From Apostichopus japonicus (Eukaryota; Echinodermata; Holothuroidea; Aspidochirotida; Stichopodidae): 64,000 nt of DNA. The translations under genes were made by a program, and so were the position numbers. Below are positions 1 to 11,744 of the stretch, one piece after another. The DNA lies in assembly GCF_037975245.1 (NCBI RefSeq), contig NC_092580.1, forward strand, positions 17,058,001 to 17,122,000. The letters are read 5' to 3'. The notes beneath the pieces are model-generated. The model did no database searches. It saw only the letters and a program-made list of their open reading frames with translations, and had not been told where the DNA came from. Positions within the stretch are counted from its first letter, which is position 1; every line of letters starts with the position of its first letter.

Positions 1-459
1 TTGCCGACAGAAACAACTCCCATGCCCACTTGGTCAGGTCACAGTACTATGCCCTCATAATAACTAAACCAAACAAATATCGTAAAGAATACCAAAGTTG
101 GTTCCAGTAAACATCTATTACTTATACCATAAATTTTTCTGTTGTTTTCTCTGCAAGTCTTCTCATACTTTTGAAACAAATGGTTTGGTGGCCTACTGAG
201 ATCTGTGCCCAGCTGCCAGCTCAAAGAAAATCCAGTCAGAACTTGCTCCCAAACAGATACCTTGGTCCCCCTCCCCACCCTCAATCTGTTATCTCAAGCC
301 TTCACATGCATGGGATATTTAATTGTTTTGCATGTTAGTGAGAACCTGCTGAGGTTAATGTTTTATTGGTTGAAGTATTGATTACTTGATTGATAAATGT
401 CAATGATTCATAACGTATTAATGATTAATAACTTAATATAGATTATTTCCTCATTTTAG

Positions 460-569
460 AGTGATGAACTACTGCTATTCATACTACATACACTCCAGCT
501 TTATTTGCCTAAGTCTACAGCAGATCTGCTGACAGAGGCTGGACGCCATGAAAGAGCTGATGAACTAGA
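460..569 (+). CDS. Gene A, internal exon (first seen)
   Basis: The acceptor TTTTAG is at 454-459 and the donor GTAAGT starts at 570. It reads SDELLLFILHTLQLYLPK and onward to ADELE. It starts in phase 0 and ends two bases into a Glu codon that the next exon completes. Confidence 0.8.
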
Positions 570-3500
570 GTAAGTTATTCACCGCTATTAAACTATCAGA
601 GGTAATTAACTCTGATATTTGTACATCATGTTCATGTTTGGTTGCCATGGAGACCTGTATATTCACCGGTGGTAGATGGATAGATTGTTGACTGTTATAT
701 CAATTCCAGAGTACATGGTGACAGGACAGTTAATGGAAACCTTACAGTACCTTTGATTTTATGTTGTATACACAAATGCAATCAAGACCTTTGGAGATTT
801 TGACACAAACTGCACTGAAGGTTAACAAATTGACCTTGGCCATAAGTCCCATAAACCACATATTTAATAGCACTGGACAGACCTATTGTGCCGTTTTTAA
901 GGTTGGAAGTAAATTCATTGCTTCCCTTGAAAGGACCTGACCTCACCTGACCTTTTGTTCTGAAGGTCTGAGAGACACAAGTCCTTATCATAGGGCTCCT
1001 TCCTACCAAATTGAACAATAATTTCACAAGCCATTCAGGAGTGACCCTGTGACCTTAGAAATCATGCAGTTGCCACAGTAACCAGATAATTTTGGAACAA
1101 GAATCATTCCATGTCTGTGCAGATTGGAAGTCTATTGAAGGTTTCCTTTTTGAGGTATATCAAAAAAGTAACTTTTTGCCACTATTTGACCTCTGCCAGG
1201 CACAAGTTGTAAACCCCACCCCTTCCTTCGAGACTTGCTTCTGAGGAACATTGGCAGCTGAGGTAGTCATAATAGGCTCCTAGGACCAACCAGCTACAAT
1301 ATAGTATATAGGTAGGATGAGAAAGTAAATGCCACAATTGATTTACAAATAGTAGATTACCGTTTGGAAAAAAAATCCAACAGCAGCATCCATCACAAGC
1401 TTGATTATTTATGGTTATTATTTATGTTTACGTTTGTTTTCTTTTTTAACGCAGATTAGCCATTTTACTTATCGAAGCCATTGGACTGATGCTCCACGAT
1501 ACAGAAATAGTCCCGAACAGATTGGTCATCCTAAGGTTAAACAGGTCAGTCAAACAGATGCCCTTTAATTAATTACACAGTTTTTCCATCCAATAAATGT
1601 AGAGAGCGCCTAAGAATTAACCTGCTTGAGCAGTCTAATGTGAAACTACAGTTCATAAATATATTCAATTTATCATGATAAAGGCCTTAAGTTAATGTGC
1701 ACCTGGATGTTAGTTAGATAAGTCTTTCTTAATTTAAGCCTAATCACTGTTCAGATGTGACTTTTGTTAAAATATATATTTATGACTGACATCAATTCAT
1801 GGACCAACAGAAGCAAGTCTGCCACTGCCAGGGTTCCCACCCCACCCTATCAGTGGCCCTGGACCCCACCTGATAAAGATGCTTGACTCCCCCCCCCCCC
1901 CAAATTTTCAATTGGGATTGACACCCCTGTCCTCAACCAAGACATTAGTTCAGTTTTGTCTCATTATGAAGTAATTGAAACATTCTTGATGAGTCCCCCT
2001 TCACCCCTTCCTCCTCTTTGCTTTCATTTGCAATCCTGCTTTCCGTTCCTTTTCAGAGGTAAGATTATGACAGATGTAGTGACCATATTAACATGTCTGC
2101 CCGAAATCCCCCAAAGATGGCGTCCTCCAAGATTGAAGGCTCAGTCACTTATCCAAACAGATGCCGATGGCTGGCAAAGCTCTGGTGATGCTGAGGTAAT
2201 TAAAGAACCATTTCATTTTAATAATCATGTTAATAGTTGGTTGTCATTGATATTTGTAAATTTACCTATTAGATACACAGTGATAAGGACAATATTCATA
2301 GGTGTCTGTAGACCTTTTCATTATCACTGTATCACTTTAAGTACTGGTGATACCTTGGTTCCCTCTGGCCCTTCACAATGTTTATCTCTGAACCTGGGGG
2401 ACGTTCAATCAGAACCCCTGCTGTAGCATATTTCACGTTGACATGGAAACCATTGGATGGTCATTAGTAATATGGTTTCTTGTTGGCCTAGTGATATGGT
2501 TTATCATGTTGTGCCATTGTATGGTCATTTTGTATATATAGTTTATCATGTTTTGATGTTTCATTGTCATTAATGATATGGTTTATCATGTTGTGTGATT
2601 GTTTGGTCATTTCTAATATGGTTTATCATGTTTGATGTTGTATGTTCATAAGTGATATGTTTTATCATGTTATCCCATTGTATCGTCACTGGTGATATGG
2701 TTTATCATGTTGTGCCATTGTTTGTTCATTGGTGATATGGTTTATCATGTCATGCCAATTTATGGTCATTTCTTATATGGTTTATCATGTTTGATGTTGT
2801 ATGTTCATAAGTGATATGGTTTATCATGTTATCCCATTGTATCGTCACTGGTGATATGGTTTATCATGTTGTGCCATTGTTTGTTCATTGGTGATATGGT
2901 TTATCATGTCATGCCAATTTATGGTCATTTCTTATATGGTTTATCATGTTTGATGTTGTATGTTCATAAGTGATATGGTTTATCATGTTATCCCATTGTA
3001 TCGTCACTGGTGATATGGTTTATCATGTTGTGCCATTGTTTGTTCATTGGTGATATGGTTTATCATGTCATGCCAATTTATGGTCATTTCTTATATGGTT
3101 TATCATGTTTGATGTTGTATGTTCATAAGTGATATGGTTTATCATGCTATCCCATTGTATGGTCACTGGTGATATGGTTTATCATGTTGTGCCATTGTTT
3201 GTTCATTGGTGATATGGTTTATCATGTCATGCCAATTTATGGTCATTTCTTATATGGTTTATCATGTTTGATGTTGTATGATCATAAGTGATATGGTTTA
3301 TCATGCTATCCCATTGTATGGTCACTGGTGATATGGTTTATCATGTTGTGCCATTGTTTGTTCATTGGTGATATGGTTTATCATGTCATGCCAATTTATG
3401 GTCATTTCTTATATGGTTTATCATGTTTGATGTTGTATGTTCATAAGTGATATGGTTTATCATGCTATCCCATTGTATGGTCACTGGTGATATGGTTTAT

Positions 3501-6500
3501 CATGTTGTGCCATTGTTTGTTCATTGGTGATATGGTTTATCATTTTGTACCATTGTATGACCATTTTTTATATGGTTTCTCATGTTTTTATGGTCATTAG
3601 TGATATGGTTTCTCATCTTTTTATGGTCATTAGTGATATGGTTTCTCCTCTTTTGCCATTCCATTAATGATATATGGTTTCTCATTTTGCAGGTTTCTAA
3701 GCTTGTGCAAGAATTGACCAATGCCTCAACAGCTGTACTCTATGAGTTGATATTAATCACACAGCAGGTAAGTTATCCTGTGAGATTTAACTAGTATACT
3801 CTCACACCATAAATATGTAAAGAGCATTACTCTTCTGTATTGGTCTCTGTTGGGTTGAACAAAAAAAATTGAACACTTTTTGTTGTTGTAGTTTTCACAT
3901 TTCATATTGAAGCATATTATACAAGCTAATTGTGTTAAAAAGCATAACACCTGTAGAAACATTACTAGCATCAGTATTTTTAATTTCCCCTGGACTGTAA
4001 CATATCCAGACTAAACTTCAGCGTAATGTCATCTTTCAAATAAATTAGAGATTATTTTTTCTCATTGTAAACAGAACACATGTACACTGCAACCAGGGGC
4101 TGCAATTTTTTTCAAATATAGGCTTTTGCGGTCCATCTCATGTGCGCAGATCAGTCTTGGATATTGGTGGGGGCGCAAATCTGTTCTCTGAGCATTGGTT
4201 CGCACGTAGCGTACAAGAATTTTTTTGGCAAATATACCTGCCAGATCGCTGGAAATAACACTTCCCAGACCCAATGATGGTCCACACCTCCTTAAGTTTT
4301 AGATCTCATGGCTTAGAAATTTAGTTTGGGGAAATACATGGGCATCTGCAGAAAAAAAATCGGACATGTCCCCCCCCCCCCGTCCCTCCTATGATCGCCG
4401 CCCATGACTGCAACAAGTTGTGAAGTTCATATAAATTGACCTTACCTGAATGTTACAATTGATTTAGTATGTAGTTCTATACATCCTGTCCGCTACCGTT
4501 TTGTATTGATTTATTACAAATGCACAGAAAGACATCTTAATAATCCTATCTAGCACTGCCAAAGTAAATAGCTAATTCTCAGACATGTTTGGAAATTCCT
4601 AACCTGTTTGTGGGGCACTTAATTTTTTGTATATTCTGTGGGCCCCCAGGGAAGATTTAATTCTATAACTTGGCTCATTTCAAGGTAAATCCATATTTCT
4701 TTTGCTTCTGATGGTATTAGCAAATTTCTACAATTTCTACAAAGTCACTTTAGTAATTTATGGGCATATGCAGTTTTTCATGACCACTTTATGTGGACAG
4801 ATCCGCACAATTATTAAAAGCATTCTCCGATAGGGAAATTTCCTTCGCAGTAATTTGCACAAAGAGTTTTAAATTTCTAGCAATATTGAACTGTATAATG
4901 TTAGCAGCTAAGATGGACTTAATAGTGAGATATAAAAACAGATAGCACCTCCATAACCTCTCCCCAATGCTGAATATAGTCAGCATGAAATGTAAACAAC
5001 TTTGTCTGGTTTATGATGTAAGTAAATTGTTTTGTCAGACAGCTTGCGTAAGCTGCGGGTATTTACCATATCTACAATGATTACAATAAAGATGAGCATG
5101 TCAGGGTCAAGTGAAGTGAGATTAAAATAATGAAATCCAGGGGAGTTTATCCGGTGTAAAGGGAACTTTTTCTAAAGGATTTTCATTTAGTAGGAATATG
5201 TTTTTCACTGTATAATATCATCTATGTTCTGGCCAACTGAGCCTTCATTACTTATATCATCTATTACTGAGCCTTCATTACTTCATCTTGATTGTTTGCA
5301 GGCTACCTGGGGTGGAGAAGAAGGCCAGTTCCTCAACTTGGGTTGGCTGATGCAGTTCCTTAATTCCCGGAAAGCTGTTACGGTACGTTGACTCTTGCTC
5401 ATAATCCAAACATTTTACTGCATCCTTAGGATTTGCTTAAACCGAGACGTGATATTGTCTGATATGACCACTCCTCAATGTTTAAGCTGTCTAAACTCTG
5501 CCATGTTGATGCCCGTTGAAAACTGAACGTTGAATACAAAGGAATGGATTACTTGACACATGCATGTAATTCAGGTTGTCAGTTTTATGATCAACCGTTT
5601 GGCCTAACAGACTTTATCGCTGATAGTGTCACACATGCTCCTTTCTGAAAGCAAGTCGTGAGGTTCCATCAAAGTTCACATATTCAAGTTGGAATTGTCT
5701 TAGAATATTGTGTGTGCTCATAAGGCTAATCTTGTCCCAACATAATATGCAGATATGTTAACCTAAAATGACAGACATACGTCATGTTCAATTTGTAAAA
5801 CATAGAGTTTCACAATTTTAGCCACTGGAAGTGCTTAGAAGATGTGTGTTTATTTCTACTGGCAAACTTGGCAATTAGCCAGTAAATAGCCTGAATTTTT
5901 GAGGCCTGTAGTTGATTTATGCCAAGCCGTGGCATGCTTGCGTTATGTTAAGCCGTGTTTCTTTTCTGTAGTTTAATTTCTTAGAGAGATTGCTGACACA
6001 GGCTATGAAGTTGCTGCTGCCATCCAAAGATGCCACACTCAGTCCGGCTCAAGCAGTTCTTCTATTCCAGCAATTTTCTGTTCTACGTACCTTACTACAG
6101 CACAGCAGTATCATCTCAGTTCACATAAGAAGCAGTTACTACGAGGAGTTCAGGTTAGTCTGATTAATCGTCTCTTGGACAATGTTGTAACCCTGGATGA
6201 GGTCAGTCTTCATACATCCCTGGATGAGGTCAGTCTTCATACACAAACTGCTTTAATGTCAAGTATATCATGCATGAAATGGATTAGAGCAATTTCCTGT
6301 GCATCTCTACATATCAGTCTTCGTAACTTACTCTCTGTGCCATTAACTTTAGAGAGTCAACTTTATATTAAACACTGATGGTTGAGGTCAGTTTCCTGAG
6401 TATCTGAAGTCAGTCAATAAACAGTTTAACAACATACATGTATCTATGTAAACTTATCACATCTTCATGTAATCTCATTGTATGATGTAACACAAAACAG

Positions 6501-6946
6501 TTTAACAATATACGTCCCTCATCATGTCAACATTTAGGTTTAATAAAGCTCATATGCTATTTTAATCAGCTGATTTGATGTCATTCTCAGTAATGGCATG
6601 TCCTATATAGATAGTTAGTGTAACCATGCTGCACTGTATGCGTGTATGTATGTATGGTATGTATGTACAATAGATTTGAAGACGTACCATATGGTAATTT
6701 TATGTTGTTACACTCTGCCATACTGTACAGTTGAGCAAATTAGCATTAATTATTAACCCAATGAAGGGACTGGTTTCCCCACCCCCTAAAGCTAGTCACT
6801 CTTTGCTTATACTTTACAGGTATTATGTACAATCACCTCATATAGTGAACAAGTTACCAGCTGCTTTTCCCATCACAAGAAACACATTCCAGCTAATTGA
6901 AGAAGTCCTAAAGCATGTTCTGCAGTCTAAGGTCTCCATCAACTGA
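460..6946 (+). CDS. Unidentified gene A, 3' part (7 exons, C-terminal 267 residues)
   Basis: Seven exons join in phase: 460-569, 1455-1544, 2057-2195, 3693-3767, 5302-5382, 5972-6153 and 6820-6946 (stop TGA at 6944-6946). All introns are GT-AG, and the 804 coding bases give 267 residues plus stop. The gene begins left of the window, because the first exon seen starts with an acceptor in phase 0. The product is leucine-rich and mostly predicted helical (stretches such as LLLFILHTLQLYLP, FNFLERLLTQAMKLLLP, FQLIEEVLKHVLQ), which looks like a HEAT/ARM-type helical repeat protein. There is no catalytic motif, signal peptide or clear membrane segment. I do not recognise the family. Large helical-repeat proteins such as rotatin or MEI1 would be my first comparisons, but this is not a claim. 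The last three exons recur as a damaged copy at 22540-24832. The gene structure is confident; the function is unknown. Confidence 0.85.
1455..1544 (+). CDS. Gene A, exon
   Basis: The acceptor is AACGCAG and the donor GTCAGT. It reads LAILLIEAIGLMLHDTEIVP then NRLVILRLN, ending in phase 2. The nearby AAG|GTTAAA could be a competing donor, but GTCAGT is the better match and keeps the frame into the next exon. Confidence 0.75.
2057..2195 (+). CDS. Gene A, exon
   Basis: The acceptor is CCTTTTCAG and the donor GTAATT. It completes an Arg codon, then reads GKIMTDVVTILTCLPEIPQR and on to SSGDAE, ending in phase 0. The downstream intron (2196-3692) is filled by a tandem repeat. Confidence 0.8.
2450..3690 (+). 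repeat. Higher-order minisatellite in gene A intron 3 (159-bp unit of four ~40-bp monomers)
   Basis: The core GATATGGTTTATCATG recurs about every 40 bases. From about 2651 the monomers repeat as a group of four with an exact 159-base period; equivalent points fall at 2651, 2810, 2969, 3128, 3287 and 3446. Flanking monomers at 2450-2650 and 3540-3690 are more diverged. This hierarchical structure shows local amplification of a four-monomer block. The array fills most of the intron and runs into the acceptor of the next exon. It is not a CRISPR array: there are no unique spacers, and it sits in a eukaryotic intron. Confidence 0.95.
3693..3767 (+). CDS. Gene A, 25-residue exon
   Basis: The exon reads VSKLVQELTNASTAVLYELI then LITQQ, phase 0 at both ends, donor GTAAGT. 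Its acceptor (TTTCTCATTTTGCAG) lies inside the last degenerate monomer of the upstream minisatellite. Confidence 0.8.
4094..4406. mobile_element. Short hAT-type MITE in gene A intron 4
   Basis: The left end starts CAGGGGCTGCAATTTTTTTC and the right end finishes GATCGCCGCCCATG. Both ends match those of the longer element at 44107-45208. Perfect 8-bp target duplications ACTGCAAC lie at 4086-4093 and 4407-4414. An 8-bp duplication and CA-G-starting ends fit the hAT superfamily. There is no coding capacity, so it must have been moved in trans. Confidence 0.85.
5302..5382 (+). CDS. Gene A, 27-residue exon
   Basis: The exon reads ATWGGEEGQFLNLGWLMQFL then NSRKAVT, phase 0 at both ends, acceptor TTGTTTGCAG, donor GTACGT. 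A near-identical copy lies at 22761-22841 in the duplicated pseudogene. Confidence 0.85.
5972..6153 (+). CDS. Gene A, 60-residue exon
   Basis: The exon reads FNFLERLLTQAMKLLLPSKD and ends SSYYEEF plus two bases of an Arg codon. The acceptor is TTTTCTGTAG and the donor GTTAGT. The duplicated copy of this exon (23435-23514) has lost 102 bases. Confidence 0.85.
6820..6946 (+). CDS. Gene A, terminal exon
   Basis: The acceptor is ACTTTACAG. It completes the Arg codon, reads YYVQSPHIVNKLPAAFPITR and ends SKVSIN-stop. A 3' UTR probably follows; ATTAAA at 7359-7364 is a possible poly(A) signal. Confidence 0.85.
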
Positions 6947-7358
6947 GATACCTCAACCGCCCCCCCCCCACCCCACCATGCATCTCTAAGAACAGAGGAG
7001 CATTGTTTGTACCCATGGGTATTGGTATTCATGTACTAACATTCCAAGGGAGTGTCAGTTTTGATACGTTCTTCTTCAAAGGTGGTGATGGTGATCCTCA
7101 CCTCCATGGTCAATCATGGGAGAAATGTAATTGCTGGGATTTGTTTCAAAAGTATAAGTAAGAACAGGCCTTTTATTAGGTGGGAGAATTCACTGCCGCA
7201 GAATCCATTGAACTAAATCTAAGCATTCAAGCTCTGTATACAAAATACTAGCACAGAGGATCCTTCGTAAGTAACTGGACCGTATTTTTCAAAACTTAGC
7301 CTCAATTACTGGGAGAAAACAGGAAAAACAAAATCAGTGCCTTTTGTATATTTTCATT

Positions 7359-7364
7359 ATTAAA
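7359..7364 (+). promoter_or_regulatory. Possible poly(A) signal of gene A
   Basis: ATTAAA lies about 410 bases after the stop codon of gene A. It is the commonest variant of AATAAA. No canonical AATAAA was seen between the stop and the microsatellite at 7579. The same block is conserved in the pseudogene copy. Confidence 0.3.
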
Positions 7365-7578
7365 TGTTTAATGCACATAATTGATAGCAGAATTATCATT
7401 TGATGCTACCTATGTATATTGTTATTGCTTTGGTCTAAACAAGCATCAAGCAAAGAAGAACATGCTCCACCGACTTTATTACGCCTTCTTAGCCTGGTAT
7501 TTTTATAAGTGCGTGTCTTTCATAGGCTGTATTTTTTGGTTCCTTGCTTTAGCAAAAGGAACCTATGCAGTCAGGTTG

Positions 7579-7621
<43 letters not shown>

Positions 7622-7632
7622 TGTGTGTGTGC
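7579..7632. repeat. GT/CA microsatellite
   Basis: About 54 bases of alternating GT with a few interruptions. It stands at the head of the AGGTCA-rich array, in the same position as GT-rich stretches in the related repeats at 11740 and, inverted, at 31965-32010. Confidence 0.9.
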
Positions 7633-7639
7633 GTCTGTG

Positions 7640-10480
7640 ACACTTGCTTGGGTACGCTCTATCTCAATAAGGGAATGTTGGATTGAGGCCAAACTTGGAC
7701 TATAGATCCGCCATATGGAGAAGGTGTGCCCTATTGTTTTTGGTGCTCACAAAGGTCACCAAAGGTCAGTTATGGTCCAAAAACCGAAAATATTAAAACT
7801 GCAATAACTCCCAGTGCCAATGTGCGACAAGGTTGATATTTTGGGACAAGTTGTGAACTGGTTAGGGGAACATTTTCAAACTTAACGGTCATGTGATCCA
7901 AGGTCACCAAAGGTCAATTAATGATAAAAAACTAGTATTTTTGCGATAACTTGAGAACGAATTGTCCGTTTGGGTTGGGAGTTGCCTCAATGTCATCCAA
8001 TTGTCGACCCGCATCTTGGTGACCCTTGACCTCAATTTGACCTCTGGTGACCTTTTCGTGTTTTTGGGATTTTTACAGTTTCGATGCTATTTTCAGATGT
8101 CAAAGGTACCTTCTGATCTTAAATGTCAATAGGTTGACCCCGTGTGACCTTTATGTGCGAAGTTATATGAGGTCAAAGTTTTTCGGTCGGAGTTAGGACG
8201 GTTGTACAGACTTTTCGTTTTGTTTTTTGGAATCAGGAGATTAAACTACATCTGAAACCAAGGTCAAAAGGTCAAAGGTCACATTAGAAAAAATGTGCTT
8301 ATTTTGGGAGGAAACGAGCAAAAAAGAAAATGTTTGGTTTTGATGCTAGATTTGGATATCAAAGGTACCTTCCGATCAAAAATGTCAATTGGTTGACACC
8401 CGTGTGACCTTCGTGTGCCAAGTTATACGAGGTCAAAGTTAATTTTCAGACATTTAATGCAACAACTCCCAGTTCCAAGGTGTGACATGGTTGATATTTT
8501 TGGACAAGTTGCAAATGGTATAGGGGAATATTTTAAAACTTAACGGTCATGTGATCCGAGGTCACCAAAGGTCAATTAATGTCAAAAAACTAGTATTTTG
8601 GGGGTAGAAAATGGGCAAAGAAAAAAATGTTTGAATTTTTATAGTTTGATGCTCTAATTTAGGTCTCATCAATCAAAAATGTCAATAAGTTGACCCAAGG
8701 TGACCTTTGTACGTTAAGTTATATGAGGTCAAAGTTAATTTTCAGACATTTAGTGTAATAACTCCCAGTGCCAAGGTGTTACACAGTTGATATTTTGAGA
8801 CAAGTTGCAAATGGTATAGGGGAATATTTTCAAACTTAACGGTCATGTGATCCAAGGTCACCAAAGGTCAATTAATGATAAAAACCTAGTATTTTTGCGA
8901 TAACTTGAGAACAAATTGTCCGTTAGGGTTGGGAGTTGCTTCAATGTAATCCAATTGTCGACCCGCATCTGGGTGACCCTTGACCTCAATTTGACCTCTG
9001 GTGACCTTTTTAGTGTTTTGTGGATTTTTACAGTTTCGATGCTATTTTCAGATGTTAAAGGTAACTTCTGATCATAAATGTCAATGGGTTGACCCCCGTG
9101 TGACCTTCGTGTGCGAAGTTATATGAGGTCAAAGTTAATTTTCAGACATTTAATGCAATAACTCCCAGTTCCAAGGTGTGACAAGGTTGATATTTTTGGA
9201 GTAGTTGCAAATGGTATAGGGGAATATTTTCAAAATTAACGGTTATGTGATCCGAGGTCACCAAAGGTCAATTAATGATAAAAAACTAGTATTTTTGCGA
9301 TAACTTGAGAACAAATTGTCCGTTAGAGTTGGGAGTTGCTTCAATGAAATCCAATTGCCGACCCGCATCTGGGTGACCCTTGACCTCAATTTGACCTCTG
9401 GTGACCTTTTCATGTTTTGTGGATTTTTTACAGTTTCGATGCTATTTTCAGATGTTAAAGGTACCTTCTGATCATAAATGTCAATAGGTTGACCCCTGTG
9501 TGACCTTCGTGTGCGAAGTTATATGAGGTCAAAGTTAATTTTCAGACATTTAATGCAATAACTCCCAGTGCCAAGGTGTGACAAGGTTGATATTTTTGGA
9601 GTAGTTGCAAATGGTATAGGGGAATATTTTCAAATTTAACGGTTATGTGATACAAGGTCACCAAAGGTCAATTAATGATAAAAAACTAGTATTTTTGGGA
9701 CAACTTGAGAACAAATTGTCCGTTAGGGTTGGGAGTTGCTTCAATGTAATCCAATTGCCGACCCGCATCTGGGTGACCCTTGACCTCAATTTGACCTCTG
9801 GTGACCTTTTCGTGTTTTGGGGATTTTTACAGTTTCGATGCTATTTTCAGATGTTAAAGGTACCTTCTGATCATAAATGTCAATGGGTTGACCCCCATTT
9901 GACCTTCGTGTGCGAAGTTATTTGAGGTCAAAGTTAATTTTCACACATTTAATGCAATAACTCCCAGTGCCAAGGTGTGACAAGGTTGATTTTTTTGGAG
10001 TAGTTGCAAATGGTATAGGGGAATATTTTCAAACTTAACGGTCATGTGATCCAAGGTCACCAAAGGTCAGCTAAATGTTAAAAAAGTAGTATTATGGGGG
10101 GAGAAAATGGGCAAAGAAAAAATGTTTGAAATTTTTATAGTTTGATGCTATATTCACGTCTCACCGATCAAAAATGTCAACATGTTGACCTCAGGGTGAC
10201 CTTTGTGTTTTAAGTTACATACAAGTTCAAAGTTAATTTTTTGACATTTAATGCAATTAAATCTCAATGCCAAGGTGTGACATGGTTGATATTTTGGGAC
10301 AAGTTGTGAATGGGGTGGTGGAACATTTTGAAACTTAAAGGTCATGTCATCTGAGGTCACCATTGTTATCATATCTGTTGACACGCTTGTAGGTGTCTTA
10401 TATTTCTTACACTTTCGACGCCATATTTAGATCTCAAAAGTGCCTTTTGATAAAAAAAATCCGATCACATTTTGTGATCA
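7640..10480 (+). repeat. Tandem array of ~400-bp and ~298-bp units rich in AGGTCA
   Basis: The landmark (g)caataactcccagt recurs at about 7801, 8459, 8755, 9155, 9555, 9954 and 10253 (degenerate). Spacings are near 400 for full units and near 298 for a shorter type that carries gggcaaagaaaaaatg; the first interval (658) is irregular. Units are dense in AGGTCA/TGACCT. A direct repeat AGGTCA-CCAA-AGGTCA is present in seven places, starting at 7753, 7901, 8559, 8855, 9255, 9655 and 10054. A triple half-site lies at 8261-8281. No convincing gene was seen. Short open frames here recur with the repeat period and are not believable genes. Confidence 0.9.
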
Positions 10481-10910
10481 CAAAAGTGTTGGCTGTAGTG
10501 TTGGTTACTTTATGGGAACATGTAGGACCACAATTACTTGGACTTCTTCAGCCCAATCTTGCTTGATAATATGATGTGTATTGTCATATACCCCAAGCAA
10601 GGAACCACAGTGCCCTTGGGCTCTTGTTGTTTCTTCCATTCTATGCTCCTCTTTATCTTTACCATTAAGCAAAGATATAGAATGTATATGCAACATGGGC
10701 GAACGTTGCATAAAGAGATGTCATTTCTTTTACCATAAATAATCGTAATTTCTATCCATCTGGATGTGCACTTTACCGATGTCTTTCAATGCTTCATTTC
10801 TGGTTACCATCCTGCTGTGTCATCCTATTTTTATTGTAACAATAAAAAAGTTTTCCATTTAAAGGTTGTCTGTTTTTTTTATTCCAGCACATAGCAATTG
10901 TAGTACAGGC
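10481..10910. other. Unassigned sequence
   Basis: About 430 bases between two repeat arrays. I see no exon with splice signals, no RNA gene and no repeat that I can relate to others in the window. Confidence 0.5.
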
Positions 10911-11712
10911 AAGTAAGGCAATAGGTAGATAGAATGTGATATACAGAATGTGATAGATAGATATATAGATAGAAAGAATGTGATAGGTAGATAGCCAGAG
11001 CGATAGATAGAATGCGATAGGCAAATAGATAAAATGCGATAGATAGATTTAGATAGAATGAGATAGATAGACAGATACAATCAGTAGATAGATAGAATGC
11101 AATAGATAGATAGCGATGTATAGAATGTGATAGATAGATTAAGATAGATAGATAGATAGAATGGGATATATAGCCATAGTTAGATAGCGATAGATAGATA
11201 GCCATAACGAAAGATAGATAGACAGATATGATCAGTAGATAGATAGAATGCAATAGATTGAATGCGCATGTATGTAACCATAGATAGGTCTGCTAGGTAG
11301 GTACATAGAATGCGATAGGCAGATTGCGATAGATAGAATGTGATAGGATAAAATTCGATAGATAGAGAAATACGCATTCTATCTAACCGAAGATAGAATG
11401 CGATAGATGGATAGCCATAGATAGATAGCCATAGATAGATAGAATGCCATAGATAGAGAGAATGCCATAGATAGCGTTAGATAGATAGAATGCGATAGAT
11501 AAATAGAATGCGATAGATAGCCATAGCGGTAGTTAGATAGATAGCCATAGGGATAGTTAGATAGCGATGGATAGATAGCCATGGCGATGGATAGATAGCC
11601 ATAGTTAGCTAGCGATAGATAGCCATAGTTAGATAGCAATAGATGGATAGATAACCATATCAATAGTTAGATAGCCATAGATAGAATTTGATAGAGAGAT
11701 AGATAGATTGAT
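10911..11712. repeat. GATA-type microsatellite array
   Basis: Imperfect runs of ATAGATAG are interspersed with AGAATGCGATAG and AGCCATAG variants over about 800 bases. A segment around 11255-11320 (aaccatagataggtc, then taggtaggta) is shared with the array at 24833-25384, which links the two arrays to the segmental duplication. Long open frames on the - strand are artefacts of the tetranucleotide. Confidence 0.95.
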
Positions 11713-11744
11713 AATCGTAACCTATGCATTCATGCAGGAGGAGA

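Noticed and set aside
2450-3690. Regularly spaced repeats resembling a CRISPR array
   Set aside because: The monomers are contiguous with no unique spacers, the period is hierarchical, and the repeat lies in a eukaryotic intron.
9647-9925. A 92-codon + strand frame
   Set aside because: It lies within the AGGTCA-rich tandem array and is found in part in other units with interrupting stops.
10794-11663. Several - strand frames of 65-124 codons rich in Tyr, Leu, Ser and Ile
   Set aside because: Translation of the GATA-type tetranucleotide array.
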